This document shows positions 9,466-17,691 of a stretch of DNA of 64,000 nt, one piece after another. Under the pieces are notes generated by a model, which saw only the letters and a program-made list of their open reading frames with translations, was not told the origin of the DNA and did not search any database. The translations under genes and the position numbers were made by a program. Source of the stretch: Mariprofundus sp. KV (GTDB taxonomy: Bacteria > Pseudomonadota > Zetaproteobacteria > Mariprofundales > Mariprofundaceae); the NCBI RefSeq assembly GCF_013387475.1, contig NZ_VWNB01000001.1:242069-306068 (forward strand). The letters run 5' to 3'. Within the stretch, counting starts at the first letter, position 1. Each line of letters opens with the position of its first letter.

Positions 9466-10060
9466 AAACGCAGAACAGCCTGAGAGACTGCTGCTGATCG
9501 GATGCGGCATTCTGCAGAAGGAGATCCGCTACCTGATCGAGAAAAACAGCTGGCAGATGGACACCTCTTTCATGCGCTCCGCCCTGCACAACAATATCGG
9601 CAAGCTGGAGAAAGGGCTGACCGGATCGCTGGCCAAACGGGCTGATCGTGAGACCATCGTCTTTTACGGCTGCTGCCACCCCGATATGGATCGTATTATT
9701 GAAAAGGGCAATTCTCTCCGTACACCCGGCCAGAACTGTGTGGATATCCTGCTCGGTCGCGAACTGTTTGATCTTGAACTGGAGCGGGGCGCTTTTTTCC
9801 TGCTCGAGGAGTGGGCCCAGCGCTGGAGTCCGATCACCGAGATGGTGTTCGGTAAAAACCCGGAGGTGATCCGCTCGGTATTTCAGGAGGCGCACAAATA
9901 TATCCTCGCCATCCGCACTCCCTGCTCTGATGATTTCAGTGAAGAGGCGCAGGAAGTTGCCTCCATTGTCGGACTTCCCCTGCAGTGGATGGATGTAGGG
10001 TTGGAGCATCTTGAATCAACGCTCGATCAAACCATGCAGAAGAAGTTAAAGAGTCGCTAA
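9446..10060 (+). CDS. DUF1638 domain protein
   Basis: A 204-residue protein with the DUF1638 hallmarks: a LLLIGCGILQKEIRYLI N-terminus, a central FYGCCHPDMD and NCVDILLGRELF, and a C-terminal QWMDVGLEHLE. Its Cys residues (GCG, GCCH, NC, PC) could bind a metal or corrinoid, but this is not shown. The family is often found beside corrinoid proteins and UroD-like methyltransferases, as here. ATG 9446 is preferred (GGAGG at 9435-9439) and overlaps the methyltransferase stop by 20 bases. Function unknown. Confidence 0.85.
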   Translation: MNMAVTENAEQPERLLLIGCGILQKEIRYLIEKNSWQMDTSFMRSALHNNIGKLEKGLTGSLAKRADRETIVFYGCCHPDMDRIIEKGNSLRTPGQNCVDILLGRELFDLELERGAFFLLEEWAQRWSPITEMVFGKNPEVIRSVFQEAHKYILAIRTPCSDDFSEEAQEVASIVGLPLQWMDVGLEHLESTLDQTMQKKLKSR

Positions 10061-10063
10061 CTG

Positions 10064-12166
10064 ATGAGCGAGCTTGAGCAAGCGCCAGAGAGGGATGAAG
10101 AGCTAAGCCGCCTGCAACAGCGCATGAAGAAGCTGGCCATGGAGAAATCCTACTATCAGCTGGTTATGCAGATGATCACCCGCATCAGCGAGAACCGTGG
10201 GCTGGGCAACGTGGTCAACAACCTGTTGATGAACACCGTTGATATTCTCGGCGGCAGTAACCTCAAGCTCTACTACCAGATGGGCGGAAAATATTACTAT
10301 GCGGATGTGCTCGGCGAAGAGAGAGAGCTGGCGCAGATTGATGATGAGGCTGTCATGCGCGCCTATCAGAGCGGCCAGACAGAGGAGATCGAGGGGAGCT
10401 TTGAAGAGACGCTGCTGAATACGCCCGAGTTTACCCACTCCTACACCTGGATATTCCCACTCAAAGCCGCCAGTGAAGTCATTGGCGTACTGAAGATGGA
10501 AAACCTGCATATCAACATGCGTGAACTGCACGAACATCTGCCCGCCTTCTTCAACTTTGCCGCCCTTATCCTGAAGAACGAGATTCTTAGTGAATCCGCC
10601 CTGCGCAAAGCCAACCTCACCCTTGAAGGAGAGGTGCTCACGCGCAAAGAGAAAGAGAGGGAGCTGGTAGAGGCCAAATCCGGACTGGAAGCGGCTGTGG
10701 CCGAGCGCACAGCCGAGCTTTCGAAAAATAAAGAGGAGCTCGATCTCTTTTTCACCTCGGCACTGGACCTGCTTTGCATTGCCGATACAGATGGTCATTT
10801 CCGCAAGCTCAACCCTGAATGGGAGAATACACTAGGTTATCCTCTGGATGAGTTGGTGGGTCGTAAGTTTCTTGATCTGATTCATCCCGATGATCTGGAA
10901 GGGACACTAAAGGCTATCTCCAGGCTCTCTGATCAAAACCCAGTGTTGAGTTTTTCCAACAGATACCGTCATAAAGATGGCAGCTACCGCTGGCTTGAGT
11001 GGCGTTCATATCCTGTAGGTTCAAGCATTTATGCCTCTGCGCGAGACATCACAGAACGTAAAAATATCGAACGTGTCGAACAGGCCCGGCTGCATCTGTT
11101 TCAATTCGCCCAGGATCACAGCATGGATGAGCTGCTGGAAGAGACACTCAATGAAGTGGAACGGCTGACCGGTAGCTGCATCGGCTTCTTCCACTTTGTC
11201 GAAGAGGATCAGGAGACTCTCTGGCTGCAGAACTGGTCAACCCGAACCAAAGCTGAATTCTGCAAGGCAGAGGGAAAAGGAGCGCACTATCCGGTAGCGG
11301 ATGCCGGCGTCTGGGCTGATGCGCTGCGCAACATGGAGCCATTGATTCACAACGATTATGCATCACTGCCCGATAAACATGGCATGCCCGAAGGACATGC
11401 CGAAGTGAACAGGGAGCTGGTTGTACCTGTACAGCGGGGTGAGCAGATCGTGGCGATCCTTGGCACCGGCAACAAACAGAGCGATTACAACGATGAGGAT
11501 GTGAAAACAGTCACCTTTCTGGCCGATCTGGCCTGGGATATCGCCGAGAAGAAACGTGCGGAAGAGGCGCTGGCCATCAATGAACGAAATCTTTCAGATG
11601 CACAGCGCATGGGCCATCTGGGCAACTGGCGCTTGGATCTACTGTCCAATAAGCTGGAGTGGTCGGATGAGATTTATCGGATTTTTGAAATTGATCCGCA
11701 ACAATTTGAAGCCACCTATGAGGCCTTTCTCAATGCAATACACCCGGATGATCGGGAGATGGTCAATAAGGCCTATAATCAGTCACTACAGAATCGCAAG
11801 CCTTACGAAACCGTGCATCGGCTGCTCATGCCAGATGGCCGTGTGAAATATGTGCAGGAGCAGTGTGAGACGAATTTTGATAAGGAAGGGATTGCGCTCT
11901 ACTCCGTTGGAACAGTGCACGACATCACCGAACTCAAAGAGGCTGAAGCTGAGATCAAACGCTTTAATGCCGAACTGGAGCAGAAGGTGGCCGAACGAAC
12001 CGGCAAGTTGAACGAAACCAACAAGCGGCTGGAGTCATTCAATGAACTGATGGCTGAACGCGAAATGCGGGTGATCGAGGTCAAGCAGGAGGTGAACCGC
12101 TTGAGCCGGAAGCTCGGTGAGCCGTTGCCTTACAAGGAGGTATGGGATGCGCTACAGGAGAAGTGA
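10064..12166 (+). CDS. GAF-PAS-GAF-PAS sensor protein without kinase domain
   Basis: A 700-residue cytoplasmic protein. There is a GAF-like domain at about 25-175 (LLMNTVDILGGSNLKLYYQ), a coiled coil at 178-230 and a PAS at about 225-340 (FFTSALDLLCIADTDGHF). A second GAF lies at about 345-505 (TGSCIGFFHFVEED), a PAS_3 at about 515-630 (NWRLDLLSNKLEWSDEIY), and a C-terminal coiled coil reaches the end. I see no HisKA, HATPase, GGDEF or EAL motif, so it has inputs but no output. It starts three bases after the DUF1638 stop and overlaps the next gene, so it belongs to the corrinoid run and probably works through the kinases downstream. Confidence 0.85.
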   Translation: MSELEQAPERDEELSRLQQRMKKLAMEKSYYQLVMQMITRISENRGLGNVVNNLLMNTVDILGGSNLKLYYQMGGKYYYADVLGEERELAQIDDEAVMRAYQSGQTEEIEGSFEETLLNTPEFTHSYTWIFPLKAASEVIGVLKMENLHINMRELHEHLPAFFNFAALILKNEILSESALRKANLTLEGEVLTRKEKERELVEAKSGLEAAVAERTAELSKNKEELDLFFTSALDLLCIADTDGHFRKLNPEWENTLGYPLDELVGRKFLDLIHPDDLEGTLKAISRLSDQNPVLSFSNRYRHKDGSYRWLEWRSYPVGSSIYASARDITERKNIERVEQARLHLFQFAQDHSMDELLEETLNEVERLTGSCIGFFHFVEEDQETLWLQNWSTRTKAEFCKAEGKGAHYPVADAGVWADALRNMEPLIHNDYASLPDKHGMPEGHAEVNRELVVPVQRGEQIVAILGTGNKQSDYNDEDVKTVTFLADLAWDIAEKKRAEEALAINERNLSDAQRMGHLGNWRLDLLSNKLEWSDEIYRIFEIDPQQFEATYEAFLNAIHPDDREMVNKAYNQSLQNRKPYETVHRLLMPDGRVKYVQEQCETNFDKEGIALYSVGTVHDITELKEAEAEIKRFNAELEQKVAERTGKLNETNKRLESFNELMAEREMRVIEVKQEVNRLSRKLGEPLPYKEVWDALQEK

Positions 12167-13163
12167 AACCATAAACTATCACTGGCTGAGCCTGCTTCTG
12201 CTGCTGGCCTGCATGCCACTGCTGCTGCAGGGGTGCACAGAAAAAACCGAACCATTAAGCATCGACAAGCTGCGACTGGGCCTGCCACTGCAACCCTCCA
12301 GCTCTCTGGTTCTTGTGGCTACAGAAAAGGGTTATTTCAAACAGAGCGGGTTGGATGTTGAGCTAAGCAGCTACCCCAGCGGCAAACGTGCCCTGCTCGA
12401 AGGGCTGCTGCCGGGCAAGGTGGATATCGCTCTTGCAACCGAGGTACCGATTGCCGCTGCCGCCTTGCGTGGCGAGAAGTTCAATATCGTCGCCTCCACC
12501 TTCAGCGCCAGTAACGTCAACCGCCTGATTGCGCGCAAGGATGCAGGCATCGAAAATGCAGCGGATATCGCTGGCAAGCGCATTGCCACCCAGAAAGATT
12601 CGGCGGTGCACTACTTCCTGCATCTCTTCCTGCTTGAGCAGAACCTCTCCGAATCCGACATCCAACTCTCCTTTGCCAAAGCCGAAGCGCTTCCTCCTGC
12701 ACTGGAGTGGGGCACAATCGATGCCTTCTCGATGCGCGAACCCTACATCAGTCAGGCCGCCCAGCGACTGCCAAACAATCATCTTATCTTTGCTGCGCCG
12801 GGCATCTACAAACAGTTCGATATTGTGGTTGTAAGGCCTGAGCTGCAACAGCAGCAGCCACAAATCGTTGAAAAATTCGTGCGTGCACTGCAGATGGCCG
12901 AACAGTTTGTTCAGCAGCAGCCCAAACAGGCACAGGCCATTGTGGCCGATAAGCTGGGCATTGAGGTTGCATCTGTTGCCGCAGCCTGGCCTCAATACAG
13001 CTTCCGGCTCGGCATGGATCAGACACTGCTACTACTGCTTGAGGATATCTCCCGCTGGATGCGTGCGGGAGAGGAGGGGCAGCAGACACCCAACTTTCTC
13101 GGCATGATGGTTTTTGACGGGCTGGAAAAGATCAAACCCAATGCCATTACTGTCTTCAGGTAG
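12147..13163 (+). CDS. NMT1/THI5/SsuA-like substrate-binding lipoprotein
   Basis: A 338-residue periplasmic binding protein. The N-terminus is a lipoprotein signal peptide ending in the lipobox LLQGC. The mature part has the two-lobe fold of the NMT1/SsuA/TauA group: GLPLQPSSSLVLVATEKGYF for the first strand-helix and VDIALATEVPIAAAALRGE for the second. The start ATG 12147 has AAGGAGG at 12134-12140. No permease or ATPase of an ABC transporter is nearby. The next gene is a membrane kinase with a periplasmic loop, so it more likely presents a ligand to that sensor than feeds an importer. Overlaps the preceding gene by 20 bases. Confidence 0.85.
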   Translation: MRYRRSETINYHWLSLLLLLACMPLLLQGCTEKTEPLSIDKLRLGLPLQPSSSLVLVATEKGYFKQSGLDVELSSYPSGKRALLEGLLPGKVDIALATEVPIAAAALRGEKFNIVASTFSASNVNRLIARKDAGIENAADIAGKRIATQKDSAVHYFLHLFLLEQNLSESDIQLSFAKAEALPPALEWGTIDAFSMREPYISQAAQRLPNNHLIFAAPGIYKQFDIVVVRPELQQQQPQIVEKFVRALQMAEQFVQQQPKQAQAIVADKLGIEVASVAAAWPQYSFRLGMDQTLLLLLEDISRWMRAGEEGQQTPNFLGMMVFDGLEKIKPNAITVFR

Positions 13164-13180
13164 GCGAAGAGGAGCATGAT

Positions 13181-15583
13181 TTGAGCATCCGCCATCGCCT
13201 GCAACTGCTTATCCTGCTGTTTATCACGGCCGGTGTGACTTCACTTGGCCTGCAGGAGTGGAGCCATCGGGTGATGGAGACATCGATAGCAACAGAGCAC
13301 ACCATCGATACCATTGAGCGTAAAGCCTATCAGCTCTCAATGCTTACCACGGACATTGCCGCAACGCCTAAAGAGCAGCGAGCGCAACAGCAGTGGCAGA
13401 CAAGTTATCAACAGCTGCAAGCGCTGTTGCTGGATGCGCAAATTCAAAGTGTGAAAGGAACGCAACAACCGATCATCCAGCTTCGCAAGAGTATGAGTGA
13501 TATGCAGCTGCAGCTGCAGCGGCTGATCAAGGCGGGTCAGGAGGTCGAGGGCAGCCGCTATTTTCAAGTTCGTCTTAATCGGGAGCTGCGCGCATCGATG
13601 TTGCAGGTGCAATCGATCATCTCCCACGCCACCACGATGCGCAATATCATTGATGAACATTATACTCTGGAGCTGCATAACATCCGCACAGCTTCGATGT
13701 TGATCACCGCCACTGCAATCATCCTGCTTGTGCTTCTGGCTGGCGTGATGCTACTCAGAATCATACGCGCTCTGAATATTCTTAAATCAGGCATCTCACG
13801 TTTTGCAGCTGGCGATCTTCATGAACCGATTCGCCTTCGATCAAAAGATGAGCTGGCAGAGGTCGCAGCCAGCCTGAACAGCATGGCACACAGTCTCACC
13901 GACTCCATGGCCTCACGCGATCAGATGGAAGAGATCATAAAAGAGCGTACCGATGCGCTGCAGAAATCGAGATTGGCCGCCATCAGTGTGATGGAAGATA
14001 TCAATATTCAGCGCCATCAGACCGAAGAGGCGAGGCAGGCTCTGGAAACGCTGAACAGTGAACTTCAGGATGAGGTGAAGATAAGAAAAGCCAAAGAGAG
14101 TGAACTGCGCCGTAAAGAGGCGCTGCTCAGGCAGGCCAAATCCGGTGCCGAACAGGCCAGCCGCTCCAAGAGTATCTTTCTGGCCAATATGAGCCATGAG
14201 CTGAGAACACCACTCAACGCCATTCTCGGTTTCTCACAACTGCTGCAGATGGATCCGGCTATGAGTGAGGCGAGCAAGGCAAACCTGCAGACCATCAATC
14301 GCTCAGGCGCCCACCTGCTCACCTTGATCAACGATGTGCTCGACATGTCCAAGATCGAAGCGGGTAAAATCGACCTGCAGAATGACAGCTTCAATTTTGA
14401 TGAGCTGATACGTGAGGCCATTGATATGATGGTGGTTCGTGCCTCCAGCAAGGGCATCAGCCTGGGGCTTGATGCCGACTCGAACTACCCGAAATTTATC
14501 TATGCTGATGCCGCAAAAATCCGTCAGATTCTTATCAACCTGCTTAGCAATGCTGTCAAATTTACGGAGCAGGGCGCTGTGAGCCTCCACATCTCAACTG
14601 AAGCGCCAAATGAGCAGGGTGAATTCACTCTCACCGGCAGCGTCACCGACAGCGGCATCGGCATCGCAGCCAAAGATCTGGATAAGGTGTTCGCCCCCTT
14701 CGAGCAGATCGTGCAGAAGGGTGAGGAGAAGATCGATCAGAAGGGCACAGGGCTGGGGCTCTCCCTCTGCAAACAGTTCATTGAGATGATGGATGGTCAT
14801 ATCGAAGTGCAGAGCAAACTCAATGAAGGCTCCACCTTCACCTTCTCGATCAGGGTGAAAGAGGCGACAGCCTCTGAAATAGAGGAGATTACACCCGCAA
14901 CGAAGGGTCTGCCAACCGGGCTGGCTGCCGGTCAGAAAGCAATCAAGGTGCTGATTGCCGAGGATGACACGGCCAATGCCATTATTCTCGAGAGTGTGTT
15001 GCGCAAAGCCGGCCTGCAGACGCTGGTGGTTGCCAATGGTGAAGAGGCCATTGCACAATTTAAGGCTTGGAAACCCGACCTGATCTGTATGGATCGACGT
15101 ATGCCGGTCATGGATGGCAAAGAGGCCACCCGTCATATCCGTCAGGAGCCGGGAGGGGGTGATGTGAAGATCATTGCTGTTACCGCCGTGGCCTTCCGTG
15201 AAGAGCGGCAACAGATGTTTGATGCCGGCTGTGATGATCTGGTCAAAAAACCCTACGCCTTTGAAGAGATATTCCAGGCTATCGAGCGCAATATTGAGAT
15301 CGAATTCAGCTACCCTGGTGGAGAAGATGCCAGGCAGCCTGCTGACACAGAGAAGCAGCATCTGGATAAAGATGACTTTGCTGCCGCTATCAGAGCGCTA
15401 CCGGCTGCGTTGATAAAGCGGATACAGCAGTGTGCTCTGGAGCTGGATATGGATGGATTTGAGGCCACACTGCCTGAGGTGGAGGCGATCAACCCGCAAT
15501 TGGCAGAGAGCTTGCGTAACTTACACAGGCAGCTTGATTATTCTGCTATACTTAAAGTACTGGAGGAGAATGGTCATGGTTGA
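13181..15583 (+). CDS. Membrane hybrid sensor histidine kinase
   Basis: An 800-residue protein. It has a membrane helix at about 5-22, a periplasmic mostly helical loop of about 140 residues rich in Gln, and a second helix at about 165-190. HAMP (about 190-245), a coiled coil and HisKA with the phospho-acceptor His in FLANMSHELRTPLNAILGF follow. HATPase_c then has N-box ILINLLSNAVKFT and TGLGLSLCKQFIE. A receiver domain comes last (IAEDDTANAIIL, Asp in CMDRRMPVMDG, Lys in DLVKKPY). About 90 residues remain after it. Start is TTG 13181 with GAGGAG eight bases upstream; the nearby ATG is out of frame. Coupled to both neighbours in the corrinoid run. Confidence 0.92.
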   Translation: MSIRHRLQLLILLFITAGVTSLGLQEWSHRVMETSIATEHTIDTIERKAYQLSMLTTDIAATPKEQRAQQQWQTSYQQLQALLLDAQIQSVKGTQQPIIQLRKSMSDMQLQLQRLIKAGQEVEGSRYFQVRLNRELRASMLQVQSIISHATTMRNIIDEHYTLELHNIRTASMLITATAIILLVLLAGVMLLRIIRALNILKSGISRFAAGDLHEPIRLRSKDELAEVAASLNSMAHSLTDSMASRDQMEEIIKERTDALQKSRLAAISVMEDINIQRHQTEEARQALETLNSELQDEVKIRKAKESELRRKEALLRQAKSGAEQASRSKSIFLANMSHELRTPLNAILGFSQLLQMDPAMSEASKANLQTINRSGAHLLTLINDVLDMSKIEAGKIDLQNDSFNFDELIREAIDMMVVRASSKGISLGLDADSNYPKFIYADAAKIRQILINLLSNAVKFTEQGAVSLHISTEAPNEQGEFTLTGSVTDSGIGIAAKDLDKVFAPFEQIVQKGEEKIDQKGTGLGLSLCKQFIEMMDGHIEVQSKLNEGSTFTFSIRVKEATASEIEEITPATKGLPTGLAAGQKAIKVLIAEDDTANAIILESVLRKAGLQTLVVANGEEAIAQFKAWKPDLICMDRRMPVMDGKEATRHIRQEPGGGDVKIIAVTAVAFREERQQMFDAGCDDLVKKPYAFEEIFQAIERNIEIEFSYPGGEDARQPADTEKQHLDKDDFAAAIRALPAALIKRIQQCALELDMDGFEATLPEVEAINPQLAESLRNLHRQLDYSAILKVLEENGHG

Positions 15584-17555
15584 AAATGATAGCCTGTCGA
15601 TAGCATCCTCCGAGATTCTTGTCGTTGACGATACCCCGGCCAGCCTGAAGCTGATCACTGAAACGCTTCGAGGTGAAGGTTATCAGGTGCGTCCGGCCAA
15701 TAGCGGTCAACTCGCACTCAACTCAGCAGTTGCCAAACCGCCGCAGCTTATCCTGCTTGATATCCGCATGCCCGGCATGGATGGCTTTGAGGTGATCCGA
15801 AAACTCAAAGCCGATGAGATCACCCGTGATGTGCCGGTGATCTTCCTCAGTGCCTCGGTCGAGCTGGAGAGCCACATCAAAGGCTTTGATCTCGGTGCTG
15901 TCGATTTCGTCACCAAGCCGTTTCAGCGCCAGGAGCTGCTGGCCAGGGTGCGCACCCATCTTGAGCTCTATCGTCTGCGCGCCCGTATGGGGCAGCTGAT
16001 TGATGAGCGAACTTCTGCGTTAGAGGAGAGCCAGACCCGTTTCAGACGCCTGGTCGAGAATCTGCGCAACGAATATTTCCTCTACGAACATGATGCCAGC
16101 GGTGTCTTCACCTATGTCAGTCCATCGATCACCAATCTGCTCGGTTACAGTCAGGAGGAGTTTAGAACCCACTATGCGCAATATCTGACGGATCACCCGA
16201 TCAACAAAGCGGTGACCAAAAATACCGAGCAGGCACTTGCAGGCAAAACCCAGCCCTCCTACGAACTTGAGATCTTCGCCAAAGATGGCTCCCGCCACTG
16301 GCTGGAGATCAATGAATCACCGGTCAGCAATAATTCCGGCACCGTATTTTCGGTAGAGGGCATCGCCCACGACATCACCGATAAAAAAGAGCTGCAGAAG
16401 CAGTTCCTGCAGGCGCAGAAGATGGAGGCGCTCGGCACACTGGTTGGCGGCATGGCCCACGACTTCAATAACCTTCTGGCCGGTATAACAGGTTCGCTCT
16501 ATATCGCCCGGCGCAGGATCGATTCTGAACCGGAGCAGGCAAAAGAGAAGATTCAGACCGCAGAGGTGCTCGGAACTCAGGCCGCCGATATGATCAAACA
16601 TCTGCTCACCTTCGCCCGTCACGGTGTGGTGGAGAAATCACCGACACCAATCAAATCGCTGTTCAAGGAGGCGAGCAAACTGATTGAGCCGGGTGTGCCC
16701 GCCAATATCAGTTTCAAATCGATCCATACTGATGAGGATATGATCATTATGGCCAGCCCTGCACAGTTGCAGCAGGTGCTGATGAACCTGGTCAATAATG
16801 CCCGCGATGCCTGCATTGATGCGCAGAAACCCGAAGTTACCATCAGCCTGAAACAATATGAATCTGATCTCACCTTCAAACAGCAACACCCGGAACTCTC
16901 CGGCAACGAATTTGCCCTGATTGAGGTGACGGATAACGGCACAGGCATCAGCCATGAGAACCTGGGTAAGGTATTCGAGCCCTTTTTCACCACCAAAGAT
17001 CCCGGCAAAGGTACGGGACTGGGGCTGGCTATGGTCTACGGCACCATCAAGGATCACGGTGGTGTCATAGAGGTGAAGAGCCAGCCGGGCGAAGGCTCAA
17101 CCTTCCAGGTATTCCTGCCAATCAAGCATAGTGATCTACAGGAGATGAATGAGGAGAGCGAAGAGCTACAGTCTGAACATGGCGAAACCATCCTGCTGGC
17201 CGACGATGATGAGATGCTGCTTATCGCTTATGCCGATATCCTCTCATCTCTGGGCTATCAGGTGATCACCGCCAGTAACGGCATGCAGGCGCTTAATATC
17301 TACAAAGAGAAGAGTGATGCCATTGATCTGGTGATTCTCGATATTGTGATGCCGGAGCTGGGAGGCGTTGATGCCGCCCGTGATATCCGCAAGCTCAATC
17401 CCGGGCAGAAGCTGCTCTTCTCCACCGGTTATGACCTCAATCAGGAGATGATCAAACATCTTGCAGAACAGCATGAGATTATTATCAGCAAACCGTGGGC
17501 AGTTTCATCGGCCAGCCGAATCATCCGCGAGCAGCTGGCTTCAGGTAAAGCGTAA
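15576..17555 (+). CDS. REC-PAS-histidine kinase-REC hybrid protein
   Basis: A 659-residue soluble phosphorelay protein. An N-terminal receiver (about 10-130; ILVVDDTPASLKLI, Asp in LLDIRMPGMDG, Lys in FVTKPF) is followed by a PAS domain (about 155-270). HisKA comes next (LVGGMAHDFNNLLAGITGS, phospho-His in AHDFNN), then HATPase (LMNLVNNARDAC, GTGLGLAMVYGTI) and a C-terminal receiver (ILLADDDEMLLIAYAD, Asp in VILDIVMPELGG). It has no membrane segment, so it probably takes phosphate from the preceding kinase. ATG 15576 is used (GGAGGAG at 15562-15568). It overlaps the upstream stop by eight bases. No DNA-binding output domain is present in the run. Confidence 0.92.
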   Translation: MVENDSLSIASSEILVVDDTPASLKLITETLRGEGYQVRPANSGQLALNSAVAKPPQLILLDIRMPGMDGFEVIRKLKADEITRDVPVIFLSASVELESHIKGFDLGAVDFVTKPFQRQELLARVRTHLELYRLRARMGQLIDERTSALEESQTRFRRLVENLRNEYFLYEHDASGVFTYVSPSITNLLGYSQEEFRTHYAQYLTDHPINKAVTKNTEQALAGKTQPSYELEIFAKDGSRHWLEINESPVSNNSGTVFSVEGIAHDITDKKELQKQFLQAQKMEALGTLVGGMAHDFNNLLAGITGSLYIARRRIDSEPEQAKEKIQTAEVLGTQAADMIKHLLTFARHGVVEKSPTPIKSLFKEASKLIEPGVPANISFKSIHTDEDMIIMASPAQLQQVLMNLVNNARDACIDAQKPEVTISLKQYESDLTFKQQHPELSGNEFALIEVTDNGTGISHENLGKVFEPFFTTKDPGKGTGLGLAMVYGTIKDHGGVIEVKSQPGEGSTFQVFLPIKHSDLQEMNEESEELQSEHGETILLADDDEMLLIAYADILSSLGYQVITASNGMQALNIYKEKSDAIDLVILDIVMPELGGVDAARDIRKLNPGQKLLFSTGYDLNQEMIKHLAEQHEIIISKPWAVSSASRIIREQLASGKA

Positions 17556-17691
17556 TCCGAACCGCCGGAGCAGCCCCCCCTTCCATCTCAAGCCCTGCCA
17601 CTCTCCTTCAGAGATGCTCATAGCTGTTCAAACGTTCCAGAACCAACAAGTTCATAGATGCACTTTTCCCCTGCTCCACTAAGATTGCAAA

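Noticed and set aside
17556..17691. CueR-type operator before the copper ATPase
   Set aside because: No long-spaced -35/-10 with the expected dyad was seen.
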